Shown piece after piece: positions 6,926-14,598 of a DNA stretch of 51,866 nucleotides. The notes beneath the pieces were generated by a model. The model saw only the letters and a program-made list of their open reading frames with translations. It did no database searches and was not told where the DNA came from. Every line of letters begins with the position of its first letter. The stretch's first letter is position 1. Both the position numbers and the translations under genes were made by a program. The stretch covers positions 1 through 51,866 of the forward strand of contig JBKGZM010000006.1 of NCBI GenBank assembly GCA_046545575.1, given 5' to 3'. The DNA is from JAGXOF01 sp046545575. GTDB lineage: Bacteria; Chloroflexota; Dehalococcoidia; SZUA-161; SpSt-899.

Positions 6926-8859
6926 TGTTGCTGCTCCAAAGGAGGCAAAGCCTCCGGCAGTTCGCTGATCGGCGAGATCTTCTTCACCGCATTATACTCC
7001 GGCGGACAAGCGTCAACACAGGTGCCGCACTTGACACACTTCTCCTGGTCAATGGCCTTCACCCCCTTCACGGTTGTGTAAATAGCATCCACAGTACAAC
7101 TGCCGACGCACGCGTCACAGGTACGTTCACATTTCTGAGGATCGATGTAGAAAGTCATCAGATCATAACATCTGGCTGCAGGACAGCGCTGCTCTTTGAT
7201 ATGAGCTTCATATTCATCATAGAAGTAACGGAGTGTGGTGAGTATGGGATTGGGAGCTGTTTTACCCAGGTTACACAGCGCACCCAGTTGCAGGTCCTCC
7301 GCCAACGAGCGAAGCGTATCCAGGTTTTCAATCTCCCCCCGCCCCTTTGTAACATCATTTAATACTTCCAGCATTTGTTTTGTGCCCAAGCGACCCATGG
7401 TGCACTTGCCACAGCTTTCTCCTTGTGTGAACTGGAGGAAATACCGGGCAACATCCACCATACAGTCATCCTCGTCCATCACGACCATGCCTCCCGAGCC
7501 CATCATAGCGCCCGCCTCTCCGAGGGAATCATAGTCAATTGGCAAATCCAGGGCTGACTCAGGCAGACACCCGCCTGATGGTCCACCTATCTGCACCGCC
7601 TTAAACTGTTTGCCGTTGGGGATGCCACCTCCGATGTCGAAGATAACCTGACGCAGGGTGGTCCCCATAGGAACTTCTGTCAATCCGGTGTTCATGAGCT
7701 TCCCTGCCAGCGCGAACACCGCGGTACCGGGTGCCTTCTCGCTGCCGATGCCGGCAAACCATTCAGAGCCTCTATCAATTATACGGGGTACAGAGGCCAG
7801 GGTCTTGACGTTGTTGATATTTGTGGGCTTGCCGTTGATCCCGTGGGTGGCGGGGAAGGGAGGACGATGGCGAGGAATACCAGGGTTGCCCTCGATGGAT
7901 GCGATAAGTGCCGTCTCTTCCCCGCAAACGAAGGCCCCTGACCCCTGGAAGATATTTATGTCAAAACTAAATGAGCTGCCCAGTATGTTATCACCCAGCA
8001 GACTGTATTCCCGCGCCTGCTGGAGTGCAGTCCTCAGACGCTCCACCGCCAGCGGATACTCCGCGCGAACATAGATATAGCCATATTGCGTTCCTATAGC
8101 ACGGGCGGTGATAATCATCCCCTCTATTACGGAATGTGGATCACTCTCCAAGATGGCGCGATCCATGAAAGCGCCGGGGTCGCCCTCATCGGCGTTGCAC
8201 ACCAGGTATTTAGGCTCGCCTTCGGCAGCGCGACAAAACTCCCATTTTCGCCCTGTCGGGAAGCCAGCCCCTCCCCTCCCCCTCAACCCCGACTTTTTCA
8301 CCTCTTCCACGACCTCCTCAGGCTTCATCTCCAGCGACTTCGCCAGCGTGGCATATCCACCGTTGGCCATGTAATGGTCAATATCCTCCGGATTAATAAA
8401 GCCGCAATTCTCCAGGAGGACTTTCTTCTCATGTACAGCCCTTGGAAGATCGTCTAAGGAAGGAAGGTCTTCGGTGGACTCCGTCGCAGCCAGCATGTAT
8501 TCCAAACAAGGATCATCCCCCACAATATAATCCTTTACCAATCGTCGTGCTATGTCCGGAGTGACATACCCATAGGCTATTGGAGGGAATGGCCCACCGG
8601 GCTTGGCAACAACCACCAGAGGCTCGGCATAGCAATGCCCCATACAGCCAACCTCCAGCACCTGAGCACCACTTTGGACCTTGTCCAGTTCCTCTCTTAA
8701 TATCTGAACTATCTCCAGCGCCCCAGCAGCCCTTCCACACGTCGCCGTGCCCACCATGACTACCGGATTTTCACCCTCGAAAAGCTCCTTCCAGCGCGAT
8801 ACAGACTTTTCCTTTATCTCTTCAAAGCTTGATGCTACGTCCGAAGTGCTCTCTTTCAC
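6922..8859 (-). CDS. NuoF/HndC-type NADH-binding flavoprotein subunit
   Basis: A 645-residue FMN and NAD(H)-binding subunit. It has an N-terminal thioredoxin-like [2Fe-2S] part (VGTATCGRAAGAL, EVGCMGHCYAEP), then the NuoF core with the NADH/FMN glycine motif GLRGRGGAGFPTGRKWEF and CNADEGDPGAFMDR. The N3 [4Fe-4S] ligands are SCGKCTMGR plus ALCNLG, and the C-terminus has two ferredoxin motifs (KCERTCDACVGSC, KCVKCGTCVDACP). This is the layout of HndC/HydB from NAD(P)-linked hydrogenases and other bifurcating enzymes. GTG 8859 overlaps the NuoE stop. No hydrogenase catalytic subunit is adjacent, so the electron partner is unknown. Confidence 0.93.
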   Translation of the reverse strand: MKESTSDVASSFEEIKEKSVSRWKELFEGENPVVMVGTATCGRAAGALEIVQILREELDKVQSGAQVLEVGCMGHCYAEPLVVVAKPGGPFPPIAYGYVTPDIARRLVKDYIVGDDPCLEYMLAATESTEDLPSLDDLPRAVHEKKVLLENCGFINPEDIDHYMANGGYATLAKSLEMKPEEVVEEVKKSGLRGRGGAGFPTGRKWEFCRAAEGEPKYLVCNADEGDPGAFMDRAILESDPHSVIEGMIITARAIGTQYGYIYVRAEYPLAVERLRTALQQAREYSLLGDNILGSSFSFDINIFQGSGAFVCGEETALIASIEGNPGIPRHRPPFPATHGINGKPTNINNVKTLASVPRIIDRGSEWFAGIGSEKAPGTAVFALAGKLMNTGLTEVPMGTTLRQVIFDIGGGIPNGKQFKAVQIGGPSGGCLPESALDLPIDYDSLGEAGAMMGSGGMVVMDEDDCMVDVARYFLQFTQGESCGKCTMGRLGTKQMLEVLNDVTKGRGEIENLDTLRSLAEDLQLGALCNLGKTAPNPILTTLRYFYDEYEAHIKEQRCPAARCYDLMTFYIDPQKCERTCDACVGSCTVDAIYTTVKGVKAIDQEKCVKCGTCVDACPPEYNAVKKISPISELPEALPPLEQQQ

Positions 8860-9392
8860 TGATTCCCTCCAGACCCCTGTTGTTTATCCCTCTCCACCTG
8901 GTGCTCCAGAAGTATACCGTCCACCCTTGTAGGACTTATCTTGCCCTGTACTTCGCCGTCGACCAATGTGATCGGTGCTAAGGCACAAGCACCAACGCAG
9001 GCCACGGTCTCCAGATCATATTCACGGTCAGGGGTCGTCTGCCCGCTGTCTATCTCCAGCCTCCTCTTCCACGCATCAAGTATAACCTCTCCACCCTTTA
9101 CGTGGCAGGCTGTTCCAAGGCACACCCTTATGGAGTGTTTGCCAGGCGGGATGACCCGGAACTGATTATAGAAAGTAACAACACTGTAGACCTCCATCCT
9201 GGAGACTCCCAGGTAGTCAGAGATACTCTCCATAGCCTCTCGAGGCAGATATCCGATACGGGATTGCGCCTCCTGCAATACAGGTATCAGGTTCCCCTTC
9301 TCTTTGGAGAAGGCAGACTTCATATGCTCAAGGAAACTGTCCAGCTTCTGACTATCTTCCTCTGTGAGTTCAAATTGTTGCTGCTCGGCCAC
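8856..9392 (-). CDS. NuoE-type [2Fe-2S] subunit
   Basis: A 178-residue thioredoxin-fold subunit that passes electrons to or from NuoF. The [2Fe-2S] ligands are in RVCLGTACHVKGG and VACVGACALAP, the NuoE pattern CxxxxC...CxxxC. I chose GTG 9392 because AAAGGAG lies a few bases upstream and because a longer frame (to 9485) would run into the methyltransferase gene. It forms a soluble NADH-oxidising module with the next two genes, probably cytoplasmic. The first residues (QQQFELTEEDSQKL) are a normal NuoE-like helical lead-in. Confidence 0.92.
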   Translation of the reverse strand: MAEQQQFELTEEDSQKLDSFLEHMKSAFSKEKGNLIPVLQEAQSRIGYLPREAMESISDYLGVSRMEVYSVVTFYNQFRVIPPGKHSIRVCLGTACHVKGGEVILDAWKRRLEIDSGQTTPDREYDLETVACVGACALAPITLVDGEVQGKISPTRVDGILLEHQVERDKQQGSGGNQ

Positions 9393-9402
9393 TTTTTCTC
9401 CT

Positions 9403-10083
9403 TTATGACTTGCCGGCCATGATAACTGTGAACCCCGCGTCCGGGGAATAACCGCTCCTGGGCGATTCCATTTGGGAAACCTCACCCGGCACCTGGAAGA
9501 GCGTCGACACCACCTCTTTTATCTCAAATCCTGACTGTTCAAGAAACTTTACGACCTCATCGTAGCTGTAGAATCTGGCATGCCGGTAGAAACGATGTCC
9601 CTCCGCCGCCTTCTGGCTGTAATACCTTCCCCATGGTGAATCACGCAGTACCATTCCAACTAATACCTTGCCGTTATCCGTGAGAACTCTATAGGCCTCG
9701 CTGAGCACTGCCAAAGGTGAGTTTACAAAGCACAGGGTAACAATAAGAAAGACAGAACTAAAAGAGCCATCAGCAAAGGGAGCCCTCTCCCCCTCACCCA
9801 AGAACGTGCTCACTCCCCGGGATTGGGCAATCTCAAGGAGTTTAACAGAGGGATCAAGCCCCAAACCTATCCCAAGTGCCTGGGCAAAGCGCCCACTCCC
9901 TACCCCTATTTCTAGCCGGGGCTCGGGGAGTTCTGGCAAAAGCTGCTCAATGGCTTGTGCCTCGATGGAAAATGTGAGCTTCCCTTCTCCTTCAAACCAT
10001 GCATCGTAAGCAGAAAAGAGTTCATCAAAGGGATTTTCCGAAAGATCATTGGGAGACATAACAAGGTGACCAGCAAGCACCAT
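9403..10083 (-). CDS. class I SAM-dependent methyltransferase
   Basis: About 226 residues with a clear SAM-binding motif I (RLEIGVGSGRFAQAL), an acidic motif near GEGERAPFADGSF, and the post-motif LSEAYRVLTDNGKVLVG typical of UbiE/COQ5-like methyltransferases. The exact start is uncertain: ATG 10083, GTG 10080 and a frame extension to 10107 are all possible. The gene lies between the J-domain protein and NuoE, ten bases before the latter, and is probably co-transcribed. The substrate is unknown; a quinone, small thiol or metal-related substrate would all fit the family. Confidence 0.82.
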   Translation of the reverse strand: MVLAGHLVMSPNDLSENPFDELFSAYDAWFEGEGKLTFSIEAQAIEQLLPELPEPRLEIGVGSGRFAQALGIGLGLDPSVKLLEIAQSRGVSTFLGEGERAPFADGSFSSVFLIVTLCFVNSPLAVLSEAYRVLTDNGKVLVGMVLRDSPWGRYYSQKAAEGHRFYRHARFYSYDEVVKFLEQSGFEIKEVVSTLFQVPGEVSQMESPRSGYSPDAGFTVIMAGKS

Positions 10084-10136
10084 ACTTCCTTCACAACAGG
10101 CAATCACAAACCTGATTAATCAGTAGCCTGCTCTAA

Positions 10137-10421
10137 CTAAATGCCATCGAACCAGCCATGGGAGAACTTTCTCAGAACCTCATCACGAGGATACGTTCTT
10201 GCGACATCCTCCTGGCTAAAGGAATAGCTGTAATTGTTACAATAATTGATAAGGAGACGATAGGCCCAGTTTAGCTCCTTCATAGCATCCTCATCTCCTC
10301 CTCTATCGGGATGATACTGTGAAGCTTTTCGCCTGTAAGCCTTCTTTATCTGGTCAAGTGTAGCCCTATCTGTTAAACCCAGCGTCCTGCGTGCCTTGTC
10401 GATTTCCTCGAAGCTTGCCAT
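10137..10421 (-). CDS. small J-domain (DnaJ-like) protein
   Basis: A short protein (about 94 residues from ATG 10421; a TTG at 10430 is possible) consisting almost only of a J domain: helix II basic residues (KKAYRRKASQY), the HPD motif (HPDRGG) and helix III (DAMKELNWAYRLL). There is no Gly/Phe or zinc domain. Such free J domains recruit Hsp70 to particular clients. Its position between metF and the NuoEFG-like operon, close to a NifU-like scaffold, parallels the HscA/HscB and IscU partnership; that it serves Fe-S cluster transfer here is inference. Confidence 0.85.
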   Translation of the reverse strand: MASFEEIDKARRTLGLTDRATLDQIKKAYRRKASQYHPDRGGDEDAMKELNWAYRLLINYCNNYSYSFSQEDVARTYPRDEVLRKFSHGWFDGI

Positions 10422-10507
10422 AATTACCAACCACCAAAGAACCTGGGCACCAACAAGAGAAACCCCTTATTGAGCTCAGTCAATCGATTCACTAGAGAGC
10501 TTTTGCT

Positions 10508-11437
10508 CTATGGCCGTGGATGAAGTCCGGCAGCCTCACAGATCTCAGGTACTGCTTCTTCCCATTCAATGGCCATTATATGAACGCCTGCTACTCCCTC
10601 GATATCGCGCACCTGATTGATTATGTCAACACAGAGATTGACGCCCTCTTTGGCGCGCTCTTCCTTCGGGGCAGCACGCATCCGATCAACAACACTGTCA
10701 GGGACATCCATCCCAGGGACGTTATTCTTCATATACTTGGCTGCACCGACCGACTTTATAGGAGCAACACCGGCGATGATCTTCACCTTCTCATGCAATC
10801 CCATATCCCGCACCCTCTTCATCCATTCAGCGAATTTCTCCACATTGTAAATTATCTGAGTCTGGACGAAATCAGCCCCAGCCGCTACCTTCTTCGCAAG
10901 CCGTGGGGCTCGTATTTCAAAGGGGTCGGCAAAGGGGTTGGCGGCAGCCCCTATGAAAAACCGGGGCTCAACACCATCTAACTCATCTCCGCACTGAAGT
11001 TTCTTCTCATCCCGCAGGTCTTTGACGATCTTAACAAGCTGAATGGAATCAACATCGTAAACTGGTTTGGCTTCAGGATGATTGCCGAATGAAATATAAT
11101 CGCCGCTCAAGCACAGCATATTGTTAGTGCCAAGAGCAGCGGCTCCCAGTATATCCATTTGCAGCGCAAGGCGGTTTCGGTCGCGACACGTCATCTGGAC
11201 TATGTGATCCAACCCTTCTTCCATGGCAATTTTCCCCGCCGCCCAGCTTGCCATGCGGGTTACCGCAGTCTGGCCATCAGTCACATTGAAGGCATCAACA
11301 TATCCCTTCAATATCTTTGCCTTTTTCCTGATAACCTCTGCGTCAGCGCTGAGCGGAGGACCCAATTCGCCGGTAACCGCAAACTGTCCCGCCTCAAGGA
11401 CCCTTTCCAGGTTGCTATTGGTTTTTGCCATTATCAT
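10508..11437 (-). CDS. metF: methylenetetrahydrofolate reductase MetF
   Basis: A 309-residue TIM-barrel flavoprotein reducing methylene-tetrahydrofolate to methyl-tetrahydrofolate, the methyl-branch step of the Wood-Ljungdahl pathway or of methionine synthesis. Family features: TGELGPPLSADAEV at the N-terminus, NVTDGQTAVTRM, and the C-terminal part IAGVAPIKSVGAAKYMKNNVPGM followed by GVHIMAIEWEE. It overlaps the NifU-like gene upstream (ATGA). A MetV-like Cys-rich partner is encoded at 26.4-27.1 kb in the same strand cluster, so an acetogen-type MetVF complex is likely. NADH-oxidising NuoEF-like subunits two genes downstream may feed it. Confidence 0.93.
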   Translation of the reverse strand: MIMAKTNSNLERVLEAGQFAVTGELGPPLSADAEVIRKKAKILKGYVDAFNVTDGQTAVTRMASWAAGKIAMEEGLDHIVQMTCRDRNRLALQMDILGAAALGTNNMLCLSGDYISFGNHPEAKPVYDVDSIQLVKIVKDLRDEKKLQCGDELDGVEPRFFIGAAANPFADPFEIRAPRLAKKVAAGADFVQTQIIYNVEKFAEWMKRVRDMGLHEKVKIIAGVAPIKSVGAAKYMKNNVPGMDVPDSVVDRMRAAPKEERAKEGVNLCVDIINQVRDIEGVAGVHIMAIEWEEAVPEICEAAGLHPRP

Positions 11438-11853
11438 CTCCTCTCCAAATAGTCTTTGATGGCCTCCCCCAGGGTTTCCGCCGCCAGAAGAGCACAGTGC
11501 TCACTTTCCTCGGGAAGACCACCCAAGGCATCAAGGACATCGTCTTTATTGATCATTTGAGCCTCAAAAACGGTTCTATCCCTAACCATCTCGGTTATCA
11601 TGCTCCCCGTAGCCATGCTTATCCCGCAACCATCGGTCCAGAAGTTGACGTCCGTTATCATGTTGTCATCAACTTTAAGCCAGATCTCCATACTGTCTCC
11701 ACATGAAGCAGCAGTCGCCTTACCATAAGCATCGGCATCCTGCATCCTCCCCACGTTCCTGGGAGTCATGCCATGCTCGAGGACCATCGGAGAATACATC
11801 TCCCTTTCCTCAGCCCTCAGTAGTTCCTCAAGCTCATCAAATCCCGAACTCAC
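11434..11853 (-). CDS. NifU/IscU-like Fe-S scaffold
   Basis: A 139-residue scaffold with the three conserved IscU cysteines: SCGDSMEIWL, TDGCGISMA and HCALLAAETL. The N-terminus carries HGMTPRNVGRM, a motif seen in NifU-like proteins of anaerobes. The start is set at GTG 11853, five bases after an AAGGAGG site; GTG 11859 is nearer but too close to that site. It lies between an Mrp ATPase, itself an Fe-S carrier, and metF. It probably assembles clusters for the many Fe-S enzymes of this cluster. No cysteine desulfurase is present in the window. Confidence 0.88.
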   Translation of the reverse strand: MSSGFDELEELLRAEEREMYSPMVLEHGMTPRNVGRMQDADAYGKATAASCGDSMEIWLKVDDNMITDVNFWTDGCGISMATGSMITEMVRDRTVFEAQMINKDDVLDALGGLPEESEHCALLAAETLGEAIKDYLERR

Positions 11854-11863
11854 AAGCACCTCC

Positions 11864-12844
11864 TTATTCCAAAGGTGTACTAAGGGTTTCCACGAGGTCA
11901 GAATTATAACTCTCTATCTGCCCCTCGTCGCAAAGTTTGGCCAGATCAGAATCCAGGGGAATTTTCCCTAGAAGAGGAGCTCCAGCTGCCTCAGCCATCT
12001 CCTCGCCGTTGCTCCGGCCCCAGATCTCGATCTTCTTCCCAGTATCAGGGATGACGAAATAGCTCATATTCTCCACTACTCCCAGCACCGGCACCTCCAT
12101 CTTGCGCGCCATATTCACTGCCTTACGCACGATCATGGCAGTAAGGTCCTGCGGGGTAAAGGCAATTACCACCCCCGTGGGTTTGAAGGACTGCATCACC
12201 GTAAGTGCAACATCAGAAGTGCCAGGCGGCAGGTCAACCAACAGGTAATCAAGCTTGCCCCACAGCACTTCGTCCCAGAACTGTTGAAGCGACTTGGAAA
12301 TCAGAGGGCCCCGCCACACAACCGCATCGTCCTCGCTGGGCAATAGCAGGTTGATTGACATGACCTCGATTCCCTGGTTGGAAAGCACAGGAATGATCCC
12401 GGTGTCGCTCCCGGTTGGTCGGGAAGTAACACCAAACATCTTCGGTATGCTGGGCCCGGTGATATCCGCATCAAGCACTCCCACCTTTTTGCCTTTGCGC
12501 ATAAGAGACACCGCTAACAGGCTAGTCACCAGAGATTTTCCCACACCACCCTTGCCGCTCATAACGGCAATCACTTTGCCAAACTCATTAAGATCGCCAG
12601 GACTCGCCTCCCCGAAAGTCACCATCACCTCCTCAACCTCAGAAAGCCTCTGCAGCTCTTCTTGTATCTTGTTCTTGAGCCACTCCTGTACCTCGGAAGA
12701 CAGCGCCGTTGATGCTAAATTCAGGTTCACTTTGCCATCAGAAATGCCTATGCTACGGACAAGATTGAAGTCTATCGGGCTTCGATCCGTTCCCGGGATA
12801 ATAATATCCCTCAATTTTTCCTTGATCTGCTCTTCCTCAATCAT
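11864..12844 (-). CDS. Mrp/NBP35-type Fe-S carrier ATPase
   Basis: A 326-residue ATPase with an N-terminal DUF59/MIP18 domain (residues 1-80) and a C-terminal Mrp P-loop domain. The deviant Walker A is MSGKGGVGKS, followed by GVLDADITGPSIPKMFG and DYLLVDLPPGTSD. Mrp proteins carry and transfer [4Fe-4S] clusters. Unusually, the region that normally contains CPHC reads ENMSYFVIPDTGKK, with no cysteine, so dimer-bridging cluster binding at that site is lost. It sits ten bases ahead of the NifU-like scaffold, consistent with a shared cluster-transfer role. Confidence 0.92.
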   Translation of the reverse strand: MIEEEQIKEKLRDIIIPGTDRSPIDFNLVRSIGISDGKVNLNLASTALSSEVQEWLKNKIQEELQRLSEVEEVMVTFGEASPGDLNEFGKVIAVMSGKGGVGKSLVTSLLAVSLMRKGKKVGVLDADITGPSIPKMFGVTSRPTGSDTGIIPVLSNQGIEVMSINLLLPSEDDAVVWRGPLISKSLQQFWDEVLWGKLDYLLVDLPPGTSDVALTVMQSFKPTGVVIAFTPQDLTAMIVRKAVNMARKMEVPVLGVVENMSYFVIPDTGKKIEIWGRSNGEEMAEAAGAPLLGKIPLDSDLAKLCDEGQIESYNSDLVETLSTPLE

Positions 12845-12871
12845 CTAAAGCCCCCATTCTATATGTTCCAT

Positions 12872-13210
12872 CTAATGATCGCAGATATTGTCCCCAGTTG
12901 CCAACTTGCCATCCATGTAATCCATAACGGCTCTTTCTGGATCCTCACTCATGGCACCGATCACTACCTTTATATTGTTCTGCTGGAAGATGCTTTGCGC
13001 CCTCGATCCCATGCCCACGGCTATGACCACCGAGACACCCTGTTCTGCGAGCCATTTCGGGAGGAGACCAGGTTGATGTGCCGGTGCGGGAACCGTCTCT
13101 TTCCGCAATATTTCCTTCCGCAACTCATCCACATCCACCAACGCGAACTGTTCACAATGGCCAAAATGATCAGCCAGCTGAGCACCATCTACGGGTATGG
13201 CATATCTCAT
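12872..13210 (-). CDS. NifX/dinitrogenase Fe-Mo cofactor-biosynthesis-like protein
   Basis: A 112-residue protein of the NifX/NafY/NifB-C-terminal superfamily, which binds precursors of metalloclusters. The family opening is MRYAIPVDGAQLADHFGHCEQFALVDV, and the later segment is VSVVIAVGMGSRAQSIFQQNNIKVVIG. It is one of four such domains in this cluster (others near 19.5, 24.5 and 27.4 kb). No nitrogenase gene is present. It lies between a flavin disulfide reductase-like gene and Mrp; a metal cluster carrier role is plausible but not shown. Confidence 0.88.
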   Translation of the reverse strand: MRYAIPVDGAQLADHFGHCEQFALVDVDELRKEILRKETVPAPAHQPGLLPKWLAEQGVSVVIAVGMGSRAQSIFQQNNIKVVIGAMSEDPERAVMDYMDGKLATGDNICDH

Positions 13211-13222
13211 TCCGACAATACC

Positions 13223-14569
13223 TCATTTCATTTTTGCCAGAGCCTGCTCGGCAGCGTTCACAAGCTGGTAAGCTATAGGTGATGGAGTGAGAGCAGGATG
13301 AGTGCCCATCTGGAACGTGGCTACCTGATCCACCGACATCTTATTCTGTATAGCCATAGCTATGGTATTGGCTATTTCGCCGGCGCACTCTCCACCAGCT
13401 ACCTCACCGCCTATGAGGGTGCCTGTCCTCTTGTCGACTATCAGTTTTACCTTCACCTGCTGCGCACCAGGCATGCCGCCGGGATGTCTGTTGACCGAGG
13501 CGGATTCACCTACAACGACGTCGAACCCCGCCTCCTGCGCTGCCTTTTCCGTAAGACCCGCTGCTGCAACAGCGAAATCACCAAAGGCAGTGGCAAATAC
13601 CCCGATTGTTCCCGGGTTCTCGCGCTTAAGCTCTCTGATATTAGCGCCAGCTATACGCGCCTCGGTCGTGGCGATGGAAGCCAGCCGTAACCCGGATGGC
13701 TTATTGGTAAAGAATGAGGTCTTATCAGCACAATCGCCACAGGCGAAGATATTATCATCGCTGGTCCTCATATACTCATCAACCCATATACCCTTCATCT
13801 CACCGCTCTTCAATCCCGCATTCTGGGCCAGGCTCGCATTGGGAGCAGCACCTATTCCAACGATCACGAGGTCCGCCCTCAGATCCTCGGCACCATCGAG
13901 CTCCACGCCCTCGACTTTGCCATTCCCGATGATGCTCTGCACCCTCGTATTCGTCATTATATTAATGCCCCGTTCCGCAAGCTTATTCTGAGCCATCTCA
14001 CAGAACTCAGAGTCCAAAGCTAACATTAAGCAATAGGGCAATATCTCCACTATGGTCACATTCGCACCGCTGACCTTCTTGCACTCATCAGCCATCTCGG
14101 CTCCGATGAAGCCCCCACCTATTATGACGATGTTTTGCGCTTTCTTGATCGCTGGTTGAACGTCGTTAATATAATCCGCGTCCTTCCACACTGAGACTAC
14201 ATTTTCCAGGTCCATACCAGGTATAGGGGGACGTACGGGAACAGACCCGGTGCCCAGCACCAGCTTGTCATAACTTACGGTCTCGCCCTGCGCGGTCGTC
14301 ACGGTTTTAGCATCGCGGTCCACATCCACTACCTCATCGATCATGAGATCTATGCCATTGTTGGACAGAAGAGTATCCGGGATCGCATTCTTATCAGGCG
14401 AACCCACGGTTCCAAAAATATAAGGAATTCCGCAGGGCACCATCACCCGGCTTTCCTTCTCCTTACGGATGAGCAAAACACTCATATCCTCATAATGCCT
14501 TCTGGCTGTTATGCCAGCAACCGGGCCAGCAGCACTGCCGCCTACGACAACCAACTCTGCCTGTTTCAT
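13223..14569 (-). CDS. FAD-dependent disulfide oxidoreductase (CoA-disulfide reductase-like), copy 1
   Basis: A 448-residue flavoprotein: FAD motif VVVGGSAAGPVAGITARR, redox cysteine C46 in RVMVPCGIPYIFGT, NAD(P)H motif IVIIGGGFIGAEMADE, second FAD motif NIFACGDCADK, and a C-terminal dimerisation domain (FQMGTHPALTPSPIAYQ). The MVPCGxPYIFGT block is shared with the neighbouring gene at 14599-15951, so the two are tandem paralogues. Members of the family reduce CoA-disulfide, persulfides or oxygen with NAD(P)H; here the surroundings suggest thiol or sulfur handling for cluster assembly (inference). Confidence 0.88.
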   Translation of the reverse strand: MKQAELVVVGGSAAGPVAGITARRHYEDMSVLLIRKEKESRVMVPCGIPYIFGTVGSPDKNAIPDTLLSNNGIDLMIDEVVDVDRDAKTVTTAQGETVSYDKLVLGTGSVPVRPPIPGMDLENVVSVWKDADYINDVQPAIKKAQNIVIIGGGFIGAEMADECKKVSGANVTIVEILPYCLMLALDSEFCEMAQNKLAERGINIMTNTRVQSIIGNGKVEGVELDGAEDLRADLVIVGIGAAPNASLAQNAGLKSGEMKGIWVDEYMRTSDDNIFACGDCADKTSFFTNKPSGLRLASIATTEARIAGANIRELKRENPGTIGVFATAFGDFAVAAAGLTEKAAQEAGFDVVVGESASVNRHPGGMPGAQQVKVKLIVDKRTGTLIGGEVAGGECAGEIANTIAMAIQNKMSVDQVATFQMGTHPALTPSPIAYQLVNAAEQALAKMK

Positions 14570-14598
14570 TCATCCTCCTTATAAAATTTTGTTAAACA

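Noticed and set aside
6922..9392. NAD-linked [FeFe]-hydrogenase operon
   Set aside because: The electron-transfer subunits are present but no catalytic subunit with H-cluster motifs occurs anywhere in the window.
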